Assembly (NCBI GenBank): GCA_016703625.1
Contig: JADJBP010000001.1
Location: 682,001-746,000 of the forward strand
Reading direction: 5' to 3'
Source: Chitinophagaceae bacterium
Lineage (GTDB): Bacteria > Bacteroidota > Bacteroidia > Chitinophagales > Chitinophagaceae
Length of the DNA stretch: 64,000 nucleotides
A program made the translations under genes and the position numbers. Within the stretch, counting starts at the first letter, position 1. Every line of letters begins with the position of its first letter. Positions 10,420 to 17,938 of this stretch are shown here, in pieces. The notes under the pieces were generated by a model that was given only the letters and a program-made list of their open reading frames with translations, was not told where the DNA came from and searched no databases.

Positions 10420-10875
10420 ATGAAACGCTGTGCGCCCTATGCATTGTTTGCACTGTTGTTCCTGATTACCCTTACCGGCTTTTCACAAAACAATACCTCC
10501 AAACGAAAACAGTTCAGTGCTTTTCCTGCTGTGATCAACTGTTCAGAAACAGAATTGAGCAGGATATTTAATTCACCGGCCGGGCAGTTTGTGAGCCTTT
10601 CCTTTTCCGATAATTTTATTTTTTCGGGTAATGTAACCAGTAATATGGTTAAATACGCCAACCTGCAAACGGCAGTAGTGGTATCACCGGATTATTACAA
10701 TACGATCTTCAGCGTGTCAAAGATCATCAATACAGACGGCAGTATCAGCTACCTGGGCCGCATCATCAATAAAAAATATTTCGATGGGTTTGAACTGAAA
10801 CAAAATGTGGCGGGAACCTATCAACTGGTAAAAATGGAAACAGACCGGGTGATACCCGACTGCAGCCAGCAATAA
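10420..10875 (+). CDS. Small secreted protein, copy A
   Basis: 151 residues. Signal peptide MKRCAPYALFALLFLITLTG then FSQ. Mature part begins QNNTSKRKQFSAFP and includes INCSETELSRIFNSPAGQFV and a C-terminal DCSQQ, so two Cys could form a disulfide joining the ends. No family recognised. It sits 53 bp upstream of the metalloprotease at 10929 and the pair is duplicated intact in order, which suggests a functional link such as inhibitor, chaperone or co-substrate. That link is inference. Confidence 0.8.
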   Translation: MKRCAPYALFALLFLITLTGFSQNNTSKRKQFSAFPAVINCSETELSRIFNSPAGQFVSLSFSDNFIFSGNVTSNMVKYANLQTAVVVSPDYYNTIFSVSKIINTDGSISYLGRIINKKYFDGFELKQNVAGTYQLVKMETDRVIPDCSQQ

Positions 10876-10928
10876 TTTACAATGCCTTAAACTTACCATA
10901 TCGCAGAATCCACCTAAATCCCTTGAGA

Positions 10929-12539
10929 ATGAAAAAATTTTTTACCTTATTGATATTAACTACAGCTTTATTGTTTTCCAATACGGCTTTCAGCATTCCA
11001 AAATTAAACAGCTACCCCACGGCCATTGCAACCCTATTTCTTGATTTTGACGGTCACAATGTACAAAGTTCAGTATGGAACAGCGGTATGCCGTTTAATT
11101 GTGCTGCTTCAGGGATGACCGATCCGCAGATCACAGAAGCATTTTACCGTGTTGCAGAAGATTACCGCCCCTTTAATATTAATATTACCACCGACTCAAC
11201 CGTTTTTTTAGCTGCACCATTGAACAGGCGTATGCGTATCATCATCACTACTACCAGCAGCTGGTCTCCGGGTGTTGGCGGGGTTGCATTTATTGGTTCA
11301 TTTAACTGGGGCGATGATACACCAGCGTTTGTTTTCAGCGACCGTTTAGGTCCTTACAGCCCCAAAATGATTGGGGAGTGCATCTCTCATGAAAGCGGCC
11401 ATACAGTTGGTCTGTCACACCAGTCAAAATATACAGAAACCAACTGCTACTCTCCAATTGAACAGTATAACTCCGGTATAGGTACAGGAGAAACCGGGTG
11501 GGCACCCATCATGGGAAATAGCTATAACCGCAATATGAGTAACTGGAATAACGGCCCAACACCTTATGGATGTAACAGTGTGCAGGATAACCTGTCCATC
11601 ATCGCTTCACAAAACGGGTTTGGTTACCGCACTGATGACTATGCCGAAGCACTCAACACGTCAACGCATACACTCCAGGGAAATAATTTTAACGTAAATG
11701 GTATTATAACTACCAATACCGATAAGGATGCCTTTACATTTACCTTACCGGCCAATTCTAATTTTATTTTATCAGTCATCCCGTTTAATGTACAGGGAAA
11801 CTGGATAGGCGCCAACCTGGATACCAGGATCGAATTATACAGTTCGCCAACAACTTTAATTCGCGACTATAACCCGCTGGGATCATTAAGCGTGAGCATC
11901 GATACTATTTTAAATGCCGGCACCTATTACCTGAAGATCTATGGTACCGGGAACAGCAATATCGGGGCATATGGCAGCCTGGGCGCATATACAATTAGCG
12001 GTAACCTTGGTTCACTTCCAATCCATGATGTACATCTTGGTGGAACGGTCATTGATAAGAACAGGCACAGCCTGAACTGGCGCATCATTGCCGATGAACC
12101 CATAAAGACCATTGAAGTGGAAACATCGGGCGATGGCAGCAATTTCAAAGCCTTAACAACAGTAACCCCGTCTGCAACAAAATTTTCATACCAGCCTTTT
12201 ACAGGCACCACCGTTTTTTACCGTTTAAAAGTTACTTCGGAAATAAACCAAACCGTGTATTCAAATACCATAGCACTGAAGGGAACCGGCATTGCTGAAA
12301 AACCATTCAATGTATCAACATTGGTACAAAATGAGATCATTATCAATGCATCGGGCAGCTACCGGTACCAGTTACTGGATATGAACGGCAGTAAGCTTGC
12401 ATCAGGTAGCGGTTTACCCGGAATAAACCGGTTGGGAATGGCCAACCGTTCTAAGGGCATGTATATCATACAGCTTATAAACAATGATCCATCCACAGGA
12501 AATAACACACAACAAACAGAACGAATTATAAAACAGTAA
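10929..12539 (+). CDS. Secreted metzincin-type zinc metalloprotease, copy A
   Basis: 536 residues from ATG 10929 (a TTG two codons upstream is also open). Signal peptide ends near TAFS. His154-Glu-Ser-Gly-His158-x5-His164 (HESGHTVGLSH) is the metzincin zinc motif, and Met195 in PIMGNSY fits the Met-turn. An N-terminal conserved part (LFLDFDGHNVQSSVWN) precedes it. The middle (NTDKDAFTFTLPANSNFILS to YGSLGAYTISGNL) is a pre-peptidase C-terminal-like beta domain. The end (YRYQLLDMNGSKLASGSG, GMYIIQLIN) looks like a T9SS type A sorting domain, so the enzyme should be exported to the surface or medium. Substrate unknown. Paralogue at 13461. Confidence 0.88.
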   Translation: MKKFFTLLILTTALLFSNTAFSIPKLNSYPTAIATLFLDFDGHNVQSSVWNSGMPFNCAASGMTDPQITEAFYRVAEDYRPFNINITTDSTVFLAAPLNRRMRIIITTTSSWSPGVGGVAFIGSFNWGDDTPAFVFSDRLGPYSPKMIGECISHESGHTVGLSHQSKYTETNCYSPIEQYNSGIGTGETGWAPIMGNSYNRNMSNWNNGPTPYGCNSVQDNLSIIASQNGFGYRTDDYAEALNTSTHTLQGNNFNVNGIITTNTDKDAFTFTLPANSNFILSVIPFNVQGNWIGANLDTRIELYSSPTTLIRDYNPLGSLSVSIDTILNAGTYYLKIYGTGNSNIGAYGSLGAYTISGNLGSLPIHDVHLGGTVIDKNRHSLNWRIIADEPIKTIEVETSGDGSNFKALTTVTPSATKFSYQPFTGTTVFYRLKVTSEINQTVYSNTIALKGTGIAEKPFNVSTLVQNEIIINASGSYRYQLLDMNGSKLASGSGLPGINRLGMANRSKGMYIIQLINNDPSTGNNTQQTERIIKQ

Positions 12540-12560
12540 GGTAGATTCATGTGTAAGTCT

Positions 12561-12597
12561 GGGGAGTAGCGTTAGGGGCTGCTCCCCCTTTTTTTTG
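12561..12597 (+). terminator. Terminator after protease A
   Basis: GGGGAGTAGC pairs with GCTGCTCCCC across a short loop, followed by eight or more T. Confidence 0.88.
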
Positions 12598-12954
12598 CCT
12601 GAACATGATCACGGGCTTTACCAGATTTTTACGCTGTTGCCTGTTTTATCCATTCCGTTCCCTGCCAGATCCATCTCTTCTTAGTTCAGCACCCATTGCC
12701 TTTATTCAAAATCCGGCTTCAGCAAAAAAGGGCCATTTGTATTTATTTGGTATAGCATTACCACGCCATCAGGTACAAATCATTTGTTTGATCAGCACCC
12801 GCAAATATTTATTCTATGCCGCTGTAGAATAAATAACAATTGCCGGGTAGTTGGAATTGTAGTTATGAGGGTAATTGTAATAACATTTTGCTGCAATCCG
12901 TTTGCTTTTACAGAACCCTTTGTGCAAATACCTGTGAAACCTTAATCCGATCCA
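12598..12954. other. Spacer between the duplicated units, no gene seen
   Basis: Small open frames exist but have neither a good start context nor family resemblance. The last 60 bases before unit B are not obviously similar to those before unit A. Confidence 0.5.
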
Positions 12955-13408
12955 ATGAAACGAAATGTACCCTATGCATTGTTTTTGCTCTGTTTTTGAA
13001 TACGCTTACCGGCTTTTCACAAAGCAATACCTCCAAACCAAAACAGTTCAGTGCTTTTCCTGATGTGATCAACTGTTCAGAAACAGAATTGGGCAGGATA
13101 TTTAATTCAACTGCCGGGCAGTTTGTGAGCCTTTCCTTTTCCGATAATTTTATTTTTCGGGTAATGTAACCAGTAATATGGTTAAATACGCCAACCTGCA
13201 AACGGCAGTAGTGGTATCACCGGATTATTACAATACGATCTTCAGCGTGTCAAAGATCATCAATACAGACGGCAGTATCAGTTACCTGGGCCGCATCATC
13301 AATAAAAAATATTTCGACGGGTTTGAACTGAAACAAAATGTGGCGGGAACCTATCAACTGGTAAAAATGGAAACAGACCGGGTGATGCCCGACTGCAGCC
13401 AGCAATAA
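12955..13408 (+). pseudogene. Small secreted protein, copy B, broken by two T-run contractions
   Basis: Homologue of the gene at 10420, starting MKRNVPYALFLLC. Compared with copy A it is two bases shorter (454 against 456). One T is missing near 12996 (TTTTTG expected at the end of the signal peptide), and one is missing near 13152-13156 (ATTTTTCGGG against ATTTTTTCGGG in copy A). The two losses give three frames, of which the last (MVKYANLQTAVVVSP ... DCSQQ) is nearly identical to copy A. Both lesions are in homopolymers, so either consensus error or recent pseudogenisation is possible. Confidence 0.75.
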
Positions 13409-13460
13409 TCTGAAATTTTCAAATGCCTGTAATATATGTATCCTGCAAAATTATCCTAAC

Positions 13461-15065
13461 ATGAAAAAATTTTTTACACCAGTATTTTTAGCAGCATTTT
13501 TATTCATATCATTCAATGCTTTCAGTATACCGAAATTAAACAGCTACCCCACGGCCATTGCAACCCTATTTCTTGATTTTGACGGTCACTATGTACAAAG
13601 CTCAGTCTGGAATAACGGTCTGCCTTTTAATTGTGCTGCTTCGGGGATGACCGATCCGCAGATCACAGAAGCCTTTTACCGTGCTGCAGAAGATTACCGC
13701 CCCTTTAATATTAATATAACCACCGACTCAACCGTTTTTTTAGCAGCGCCTTTAAACATGCGTATGCGGGTGATCATTACCACAACATCCTGGGTAGCGG
13801 GCGTTGGTGGTGTAGCTTATATTGGTTCATTTAAATGGGGAGATGATACACCTGCTTTTGTTTTTAGTAATAAGCTAGGTCCTTACAGCCCCAAAATGGT
13901 TGGGGAATGCATCTCTCATGAAAGCGGCCACACAGTTGGTTTAGCGCACCAATCGAAATACGGTGCCAGTTGCAGTACACCAATTGAGCAGTATAATTCA
14001 GGTATTGGTTCCGGTGAGGATGCATGGGCACCCATCATGGGAAACAGCTATAACCGCAATATGAGTAACTGGAATAACGGTCCTACACCTTATGGTTGTA
14101 CCAACATGCAGGATAACCTGTCCATCATCACCTCACAAAACGGGTTTGGTTACCGCACTGATGAATATACCGAAACACTTAATGCGGCAACGCAATTACT
14201 CCAGGGAAATAATTTTAACGTAAATGGTATTATAACTACCAATACCGATAAGGATGCCTTTACATTTACCTTACCGGCCAATTCTAATTTTATTTTATCA
14301 GCCATCCCCTTTAATGTACAGGGAAACTGGATCGGTGCCAACCTGGATACCCGGATCGAATTATACAGTTCACCAACAACTTTAATTCGCGACTATAACC
14401 CGCTGGGATCATTAAGCGTGAGCATCGATACTATTTTAAATGCCGGCACCTATTACCTGAAGATCTATGGTACCGGTAACAGCAATATCGGGGCATATGG
14501 CAGCCTGGGCGCATATACAATTAGCGGTAACCTTGGTTCACTTCCAATCCATGATGTAAGTCTTGGTGGAACGGTCATTGATAAGAACAGGCATAGCCTG
14601 AACTGGCGCATCATTGCCGATGAACCCATAAAGACCATTGTAGTGGAAACATCGGGCGATGGCAGCAATTTCAGTGCTTTAACATCAGTAACTCCTTCAT
14701 CAACCAATTTTTCATACCAGACTTTTACAGGCACCACCGTTTTTTACCGTTTAAAAGTTACTTCGGAAATAAACCAAACCGTGTATTCAAATACCATTGC
14801 ACTGAAGGGAACCGGCATTGCTGAAAAACTATTCAATGTATCCACATTGGTACAAAATGAGATCAATATCAATGCATCGGGCAGCTACCGGTACCAGTTA
14901 CTCGATATGAACGGCAGTATGCTGTCTTCCGGAACCGGGTTAAAAGGAATTAACCGGATCAATATTTCCAGCCGGGCAAAAGGCATGTACGTCATCCGGC
15001 TTTTCAGCAACGATCAATCCACAGGATCCGGCGGAACACAAACCGAACGGTTCATAAAACAGTAA
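13461..15065 (+). CDS. Secreted metzincin-type zinc metalloprotease, copy B
   Basis: 534 residues, intact. Same architecture as copy A: signal peptide ending NAFS, zinc motif HESGHTVGLAH from His153, Met-turn PIMGNSYNRN, beta domain, T9SS-type tail ending TERFIKQ. Differences concentrate in the signal peptide, in the stretch just before the zinc motif (SWVAGVGGVAYIGSFKWG against SWSPGVGGVAFIGSFNWG), in the loop after it and in the tail. The middle domain is almost unchanged even at silent sites, which fits gene conversion. Followed by its own terminator. Confidence 0.88.
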   Translation: MKKFFTPVFLAAFLFISFNAFSIPKLNSYPTAIATLFLDFDGHYVQSSVWNNGLPFNCAASGMTDPQITEAFYRAAEDYRPFNINITTDSTVFLAAPLNMRMRVIITTTSWVAGVGGVAYIGSFKWGDDTPAFVFSNKLGPYSPKMVGECISHESGHTVGLAHQSKYGASCSTPIEQYNSGIGSGEDAWAPIMGNSYNRNMSNWNNGPTPYGCTNMQDNLSIITSQNGFGYRTDEYTETLNAATQLLQGNNFNVNGIITTNTDKDAFTFTLPANSNFILSAIPFNVQGNWIGANLDTRIELYSSPTTLIRDYNPLGSLSVSIDTILNAGTYYLKIYGTGNSNIGAYGSLGAYTISGNLGSLPIHDVSLGGTVIDKNRHSLNWRIIADEPIKTIVVETSGDGSNFSALTSVTPSSTNFSYQTFTGTTVFYRLKVTSEINQTVYSNTIALKGTGIAEKLFNVSTLVQNEININASGSYRYQLLDMNGSMLSSGTGLKGINRINISSRAKGMYVIRLFSNDQSTGSGGTQTERFIKQ

Positions 15066-15086
15066 GAAAGATTTATGTATAAGTGT

Positions 15087-15118
15087 GGGGAGTAGCGTTA
15101 GGAGCTGCTCCCTTTTTT
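15087..15118 (+). terminator. Terminator after protease B
   Basis: Same stem as the one after copy A (GGGGAGTAGC with GCTGCTCCC) then six T. Confidence 0.88.
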
Positions 15119-15123
15119 AGTAA

Positions 15124-15148
15124 CCATTAATTAATTGTAAATTAATGG
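15124..15148. repeat. AT-rich inverted repeat
   Basis: CCATTAATT and AATTAATGG flank a 7-base centre, between the protease B terminator and the YkuK gene. May be an operator or only a hairpin. Confidence 0.4.
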
Positions 15149-15190
15149 ATCGTATATTAAATTATCCGTAACTTTAAAAAACCCATTTTT

Positions 15191-15664
15191 ATGTTATGGA
15201 GAAAATTTAACGGAGACCCCATCCAACTGCACATCAAAGATGCCGTAGAACAGGCTATCACCCGGGAAACAGCAGCCGGCTTTCACTTAAAAGTTTGTAT
15301 TGGTACCGACAGCCAGGTAAAAGGCAAGGAAACAGAATTTGCCACCGTCATTGTTTTTTTACGCGAAGGCCATGGCGGTTTTATGTTTATTCACAATGAA
15401 AAAACATTGCAGAAATACAGCATAAAGGAAAGGATGCTGGTTGAAGTGGCCAAGAGTATTGAAATTGCTTACGAGCTCTGCGACCTGTTTACATTGTATG
15501 ATGTGGATATGGAAGTACATGCCGACATCAACACCAACCCGCAATTTAAAAGCAACGAGGCCTTACGGGAAGCCATGGGCTACATTCTGGGAATGGGTTT
15601 TGCCTTTAAAGCCAAGCCCGAAGCCTTTGCCAGCAGCAGTTGTGCCAATAAGGCGGTGAATTGA
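15191..15664 (+). CDS. Ribonuclease H-like YkuK family protein (DUF458)
   Basis: 157 residues covering the single YkuK/DUF458 domain. The VCIGTDSQVKGKETEFATVIVFL segment contains the acidic Asp of an RNase H-like fold, and YDVDMEVHADINTNPQFKSN carries further conserved Asp/His/Asn residues. Ends KPEAFASSSCANKAVN as is usual for the family. Cytoplasmic, molecular role not established. Confidence 0.85.
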   Translation: MLWRKFNGDPIQLHIKDAVEQAITRETAAGFHLKVCIGTDSQVKGKETEFATVIVFLREGHGGFMFIHNEKTLQKYSIKERMLVEVAKSIEIAYELCDLFTLYDVDMEVHADINTNPQFKSNEALREAMGYILGMGFAFKAKPEAFASSSCANKAVN

Positions 15665-15722
15665 TTATTGAGCGGTTAAAACTTATGGATATTTGTGTTT
15701 GTGAAAATGCAGGTAGTAAAAA

Positions 15723-16333
15723 CTAACCCGCTGTATTTTCCAGGCTATTATTTGTTTCTTCTATAAATGACAGTATTTTTTCTTTCCCTGTTTTCTTTAC
15801 GGCGCTGCTTACAAAATGCTGTGGTAAGAACTGCCAGGTTTTTTTCATGGCTTCTAAAAAGGCTTTTACATTTTTACTCACCATCCGCTGGTTTTCCTTA
15901 TCGCTTTTTGTAAATACCAGGCAAAAGGGTACCTGCCAGGTACGCAGCTGATCCAGGAACTCCAGGTCAATTTTTTGCGGTGAATGCCGGGCATCTATCA
16001 ACACAAAAACCATAGTAATATACTTACTTTGGCAAAACCATAACCGGGAAGGTCAACCAGGTACCATTGTTTACGCTTTGTTTCGGAAGCCGCCGGTGCT
16101 TTTTGATTTGCTTTTGGAGTGGGTGAAGAGGATATCTCAAAATGATTCAATAATTGTGTTTTCCCCGGCGAGCCCGATGTTTTAGCCAGTTTATCATTAT
16201 TGCAAAGCATATTGATCAGTGATGATTTTCCCACATTACTGCGGCCAATGAAAGCATATTCGGGCTTGTCGGGTACCGGGCATTTCTCATAACCGGGGCT
16301 GCTGATGATGTATTTGGCTGACTTGATCTGCAT
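15723..16333 (-). CDS. engB: Ribosome biogenesis GTPase EngB (YihA/YsxC), with internal deletion
   Basis: GTPase needed for 50S assembly. N-terminal part: YIISSPGYEKCPVPDKPEYA, G1 GRSNVGKSS, G2 area GKTQLLNHFE, an unusual Ser/Pro/Ala/Lys loop of about 20 residues, then G3 DLPGYGFAKVS. The frame is lost right after KVS at about 16014-16022 and resumes in another frame at MVFVLIDARHSPQKIDLEFL, with G4 FTKSDK and G5-like VSSAVKKTGK. The helix expected between KVS and VFVLID (about 20-25 residues with conserved Trp and Tyr-Leu) is absent, so this is a deletion of about 60-70 bp and not one indel. engB is usually essential. A TATCTTTG box lies just upstream of the ATG. Confidence 0.88.
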
Positions 16334-16337
16334 CAGG

Positions 16338-16345
16338 CAAAGATA
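16338..16345 (-). promoter_or_regulatory. -7 box (TATCTTTG) of engB
   Basis: CAAAGATA on the plus strand, i.e. TAnnTTTG on the minus strand, only a few bases before the engB ATG. Confidence 0.6.
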
Positions 16346-16456
16346 TGGATTGATTTAGCTCATCGTTTGTTATTGCTCCTTATCTGAATACTTCAAACTT
16401 GATACTTTTAACATGCGCTTGTACCTATTGCCAATTGCCAATTGCCTATTGAACTG

Positions 16457-16464
16457 TATCTTTG
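16457..16464 (+). promoter_or_regulatory. -7 box (TATCTTTG) of menG/ubiE
   Basis: Exact TAnnTTTG match 7 bases before ATG 16471. Upstream, 16420-16450 carries the repeated word ATTGCCA. Confidence 0.65.
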
Positions 16465-16470
16465 CCGTTC

Positions 16471-17214
16471 ATGTCAAATTATGCACACGATACGGTAGTT
16501 CCTTACAAGGATTCTGAAATGGGTAAAAAACAGCAGGTTGCCGGTATGTTCAATGATATCGCTTTCCGCTATGATTTTTTAAACCGTTTTCTGAGTGCCG
16601 GCATAGATATTGGATGGAGAAAAAAGGCGATCCGGCAATTAAAGGATATTAAACCCGAAACCCTGCTGGATGTGGCCACCGGGACAGCAGATGTGGCCAT
16701 TATGGCATCCGGTATATTAAAGCCGGTAAAGATCACCGGAATTGATATCAGTGATGGTATGCTTGAGATCGGGAGGGAGAAGATAAAAAAGCTGGGTTTG
16801 CAAAATAATATAGAACTGTTAAATGGCGATTGTGAAACAATAAAATTTGAAAATGATTCGTTTGATGCGGTAACTGTAGCTTTTGGGGTACGCAATTTCG
16901 AAAACCTGGAAAAAGGGCTTTCTGAAATAATACGGGTACTGAAACCAGGCGGTAAACTGGTAGTGCTCGAGTTCAGTAAACCAAGGCCGGCAGTTGTAAA
17001 AACCATGTATAACCTGTACATGAAGTATATCTGCCCCAACGTGGGTAAATTATTCTCTAAACACCGCATCGCATACCAATATCTCGACGAATCAATTAAC
17101 AAATTTCCGGAAGGAAAAAATTTTACAGCTATCCTGGATAACCTGGGATACAGAAACACTTATTCTAAACCACTGAGCTTTGGCATATGCAGTATTTATT
17201 GCGGAGAAAAATAA
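16471..17214 (+). CDS. menG/ubiE: Demethylmenaquinone methyltransferase
   Basis: 247 residues from ATG 16471, chosen over an upstream TTG because it sits just after the -7 box and gives MSNYAHDTVVPY. Carries out the last C-methylation step of menaquinone synthesis using SAM. UbiE signature elements: FNDIAFRYDFLNRFLSAGID, SAM motif LLDVATGTADVAI, ITGIDISDGML, VTVAFGVRNFEN and RVLKPGGKLVVLEFSKP. Overlaps porT by 28 bases, an arrangement common in Bacteroidota. Confidence 0.95.
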   Translation: MSNYAHDTVVPYKDSEMGKKQQVAGMFNDIAFRYDFLNRFLSAGIDIGWRKKAIRQLKDIKPETLLDVATGTADVAIMASGILKPVKITGIDISDGMLEIGREKIKKLGLQNNIELLNGDCETIKFENDSFDAVTVAFGVRNFENLEKGLSEIIRVLKPGGKLVVLEFSKPRPAVVKTMYNLYMKYICPNVGKLFSKHRIAYQYLDESINKFPEGKNFTAILDNLGYRNTYSKPLSFGICSIYCGEK

Positions 17215-17927
17215 TTAATACAGGAATTGCACTTTTATTTTTTCCGATGATCGGCTTTACGCAGATCAGGGAAAAATATAATCAGCCGGATCATGATGAT
17301 AAAAAGATCCGTTTTGGTATTCACCTGGGTACCAACCGTGCGCATTTTGCATTTACCCATCATCCACAGTTCCTGCAGCAGTCACCATTCGACAGTATTA
17401 CTGTAATTGAAAGTTTAAACAGTACCGGGATCAACCTTGCCTGGCTCGTAAATATCAGGCTGAATGAGCATTTTGACCTGAGAACATACCCGGTTAACCT
17501 GACTTTCACAGAAAAAAACTTTGAATACAATCTGCCTTACCCCGACAGGCCGGCCGGTGAGGATTTTGTAACCTCAAAAAAAGTGCAGTCTATTTCGCTC
17601 AGCATACCGGTTCAGATAAAATTCAGCAGCGACCGAATCAATAATTTTAAAGTGTATATGATTGGCGGAGGCAGGGCAGAATATGACCTGGCATCAAATG
17701 CCGGAGCTAAAAAAGCGGAAGACAAGATCAAACTGAAACGCCTCGATTATGGCGTGGAAGCAGGACTTGGTTTCCATTTTTATTTTCCCATGTTTGTTTT
17801 AACACCCGAAGTAAAAATGGGATGGGGTATTGGTAATTTACACAGCAGGGATGAAAGCCTGAAATATTCAAAAGTGATCGATAAGATCAATTCACGGATG
17901 ATCTCATTTTCTTTAACAGTGGAATAA
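17187..17927 (+). CDS. porT: PorT family outer-membrane protein of T9SS/gliding
   Basis: 246 residues. Starts inside the end of ubiE (MQYLLRRKIINTG) with a signal peptide ending near FTQ. The body is beta-strand rich: FGIHLGTNRAHFAF, LAWLVNIRLNEHFDLRTYPV, DRPAGEDFVTSKKVQSISLS and a C-terminal strand ending in SFSLTVE, fitting an 8-stranded porin-like barrel (PorT). PorT is required for T9SS export in Porphyromonas and relatives. The ubiE-porT order and the several T9SS-tailed proteins in this window support the call. Confidence 0.85.
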   Translation: MQYLLRRKIINTGIALLFFPMIGFTQIREKYNQPDHDDKKIRFGIHLGTNRAHFAFTHHPQFLQQSPFDSITVIESLNSTGINLAWLVNIRLNEHFDLRTYPVNLTFTEKNFEYNLPYPDRPAGEDFVTSKKVQSISLSIPVQIKFSSDRINNFKVYMIGGGRAEYDLASNAGAKKAEDKIKLKRLDYGVEAGLGFHFYFPMFVLTPEVKMGWGIGNLHSRDESLKYSKVIDKINSRMISFSLTVE

Positions 17928-17938
17928 AAAGTATACGG

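Larger units (their letters stand above)
10420..15118 (+). repeat. Tandem duplication of a two-gene unit (small secreted protein + metalloprotease + terminator)
   Basis: Unit A spans 10420-12597 and unit B 12955-15118. Each contains a small secreted-protein gene, a metalloprotease gene about 50 bp later, and a terminator with the same GGGGAGTAGC stem. Identity is patchy: the protease region around 11690-12140 and 14210-14660 is almost identical, while signal-peptide regions, the stretch before the zinc site and the C-terminal tails differ. Confidence 0.92.

Noticed and set aside
12605..12832. 75-codon ORF between the duplicated units
   Set aside because: No homologous frame before unit A and no family resemblance.
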